From CAYVSF01 sp046482855 (GTDB lineage Bacteria; Bacteroidota; Bacteroidia; Bacteroidales; UBA12077): a stretch of DNA of 5,923 nt. Under the pieces are notes generated by a model, which ran no database searches, was not told the origin of the DNA, and was given only the letters and a program-made list of their open reading frames with translations. Made by a program: the position numbers and the translations under genes. The stretch spans positions 1-5,923 of the forward strand of contig JAWOEH010000117.1 of NCBI GenBank assembly GCA_046482855.1. Reading direction: 5' to 3'. Positions 5,443 through 5,923 of this stretch are shown one piece after another; position 1 is the stretch's first letter, and every line of letters begins with the position of its first letter.

Positions 5443-5923
5443 TCAGCTTTCTTTTTCTTTGATCCAGCGGATGTGTCTTTTCTTTCTCGATACGGTGAAG
5501 GTATGAACGTATGCCGGGTATCCCATAACCAGGCAGGCATACACCCTGCGGCCGGGTGGAAGGCAAACCATCCTTCTCAGGTATCGCGAAAACTTCAAAG
5601 CCAGGCAGACAAAGCCGATGTAGCAGCTTCCCAGCCCGCGGGCATGCGCATCGTTCATGATATTGGCCGCTGCAATATTGCAGTTTTCACAATGAAACCT
5701 GCCTTTTTTGGGAGCATGCAGAAGTATCAGCACAGGCGCGCCGTGTAGAATGTAATCCCTGCCCTGCTCTGCCCGGCTTATGTAATACGGCATGGGTTCC
5801 ATGTATCGTTCCAGGTCATTTCCCGGAAAAAGTTTTTTGAGCGCCTGGTAAACCAGCTTTCCGGGGCCTTTCCGGGTTCTGCGGTAAAGGTTCTTTGCAA
5901 ATCCGAACAAGGCCCCGGAGATA
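5443..5923 (-). CDS. Nitroreductase family protein, 5' end beyond window
   Basis: The frame is open to the right edge, so the gene begins outside the window; the visible part is 159 residues and ends at a TGA. Nitroreductases are FMN enzymes that reduce nitro groups, quinones or related substrates. The visible part contains GAPVLILLHAP (61-71), CENCNIAAANIMNDAHARGLGSCYIGF (78-104; a cysteine-containing helix and the loop typical of the anaerobe-type subgroup), LPPGRRVYACLVMGYPAY (121-138) and the closing VSRKKRHIRWI (144-154), which is the normal C-terminus of the family. Relatives of this subgroup are often about 270 residues with an N-terminal pair of 4Fe-4S clusters; that part, if present, lies beyond the window. 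A TTG at 5910 is an in-frame codon for Leu in a continuing sequence, not a likely start. The gene is convergent with the SDR fragment and shares its higher G+C content. Confidence 0.85.
   Translation of the reverse strand, partial: ISGALFGFAKNLYRRTRKGPGKLVYQALKKLFPGNDLERYMEPMPYYISRAEQGRDYILHGAPVLILLHAPKKGRFHCENCNIAAANIMNDAHARGLGSCYIGFVCLALKFSRYLRRMVCLPPGRRVYACLVMGYPAYVHTFTVSRKKRHIRWIKEKES

Noticed and set aside
1..5923. CRISPR array, tRNA, rRNA or insertion sequence
   Set aside because: No regularly spaced direct repeats, no tRNA-like cloverleaf, no rRNA stretch and no transposase motif were seen on either strand.

Overview
The window looks like chromosomal DNA from the phylum Bacteroidota. 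The evidence is a LytTR-type response regulator directly followed by a periplasmic 'two-component regulator propeller' protein, start sites with little Shine-Dalgarno signal, and Bacteroidota-type -7 promoter elements (TAnnTTTG) in front of two genes. No mobile element, CRISPR array, tRNA or rRNA was seen.

Layout. (1) Positions 1-455, minus strand: the N-terminal half of deoxyribonuclease IV (nfo), running off the left edge. (2) 512-1510, minus: a family 2 glycosyltransferase with an additional C-terminal nucleotide-binding-like domain. (3) 1511-1761: a divergent intergenic region with a perfect 15-bp inverted repeat at 1711-1744. (4) 1762-1953, plus: a 63-residue basic, coiled-coil-like protein of unknown function. 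(5) 2047-2823, plus: a LytTR response regulator. (6) 2834-4768, plus: an exported beta-propeller sensor that is cut off before its expected Y_Y_Y, transmembrane and histidine kinase parts. (7) About 4720-5277, plus: the C-terminal part of an NAD(P)-binding SDR/YbjT-like protein without its N-terminal nucleotide-binding half. (8) 5278-5442: a convergent intergenic region with nested inverted repeats and a probable terminator. (9) 5443-5923, minus: the C-terminal part of a nitroreductase, running off the right edge.

The response regulator and propeller protein are spaced 10 bases apart and would form one signalling unit: the sensor reads a periplasmic signal, and the regulator controls transcription through its LytTR DNA-binding domain. 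What stands out most is the abrupt break at about 4715-4735. There the propeller protein stops in mid-domain, an unrelated SDR protein starts in mid-domain in another frame, and base composition rises from roughly 32-48% to 50-62% G+C in hand-counted 60-base blocks. This is either an assembly chimera or a real deletion or recombination that destroyed both genes. I found no convincing novel system; the junction should be settled before any function is inferred from gene neighbourhood across it.
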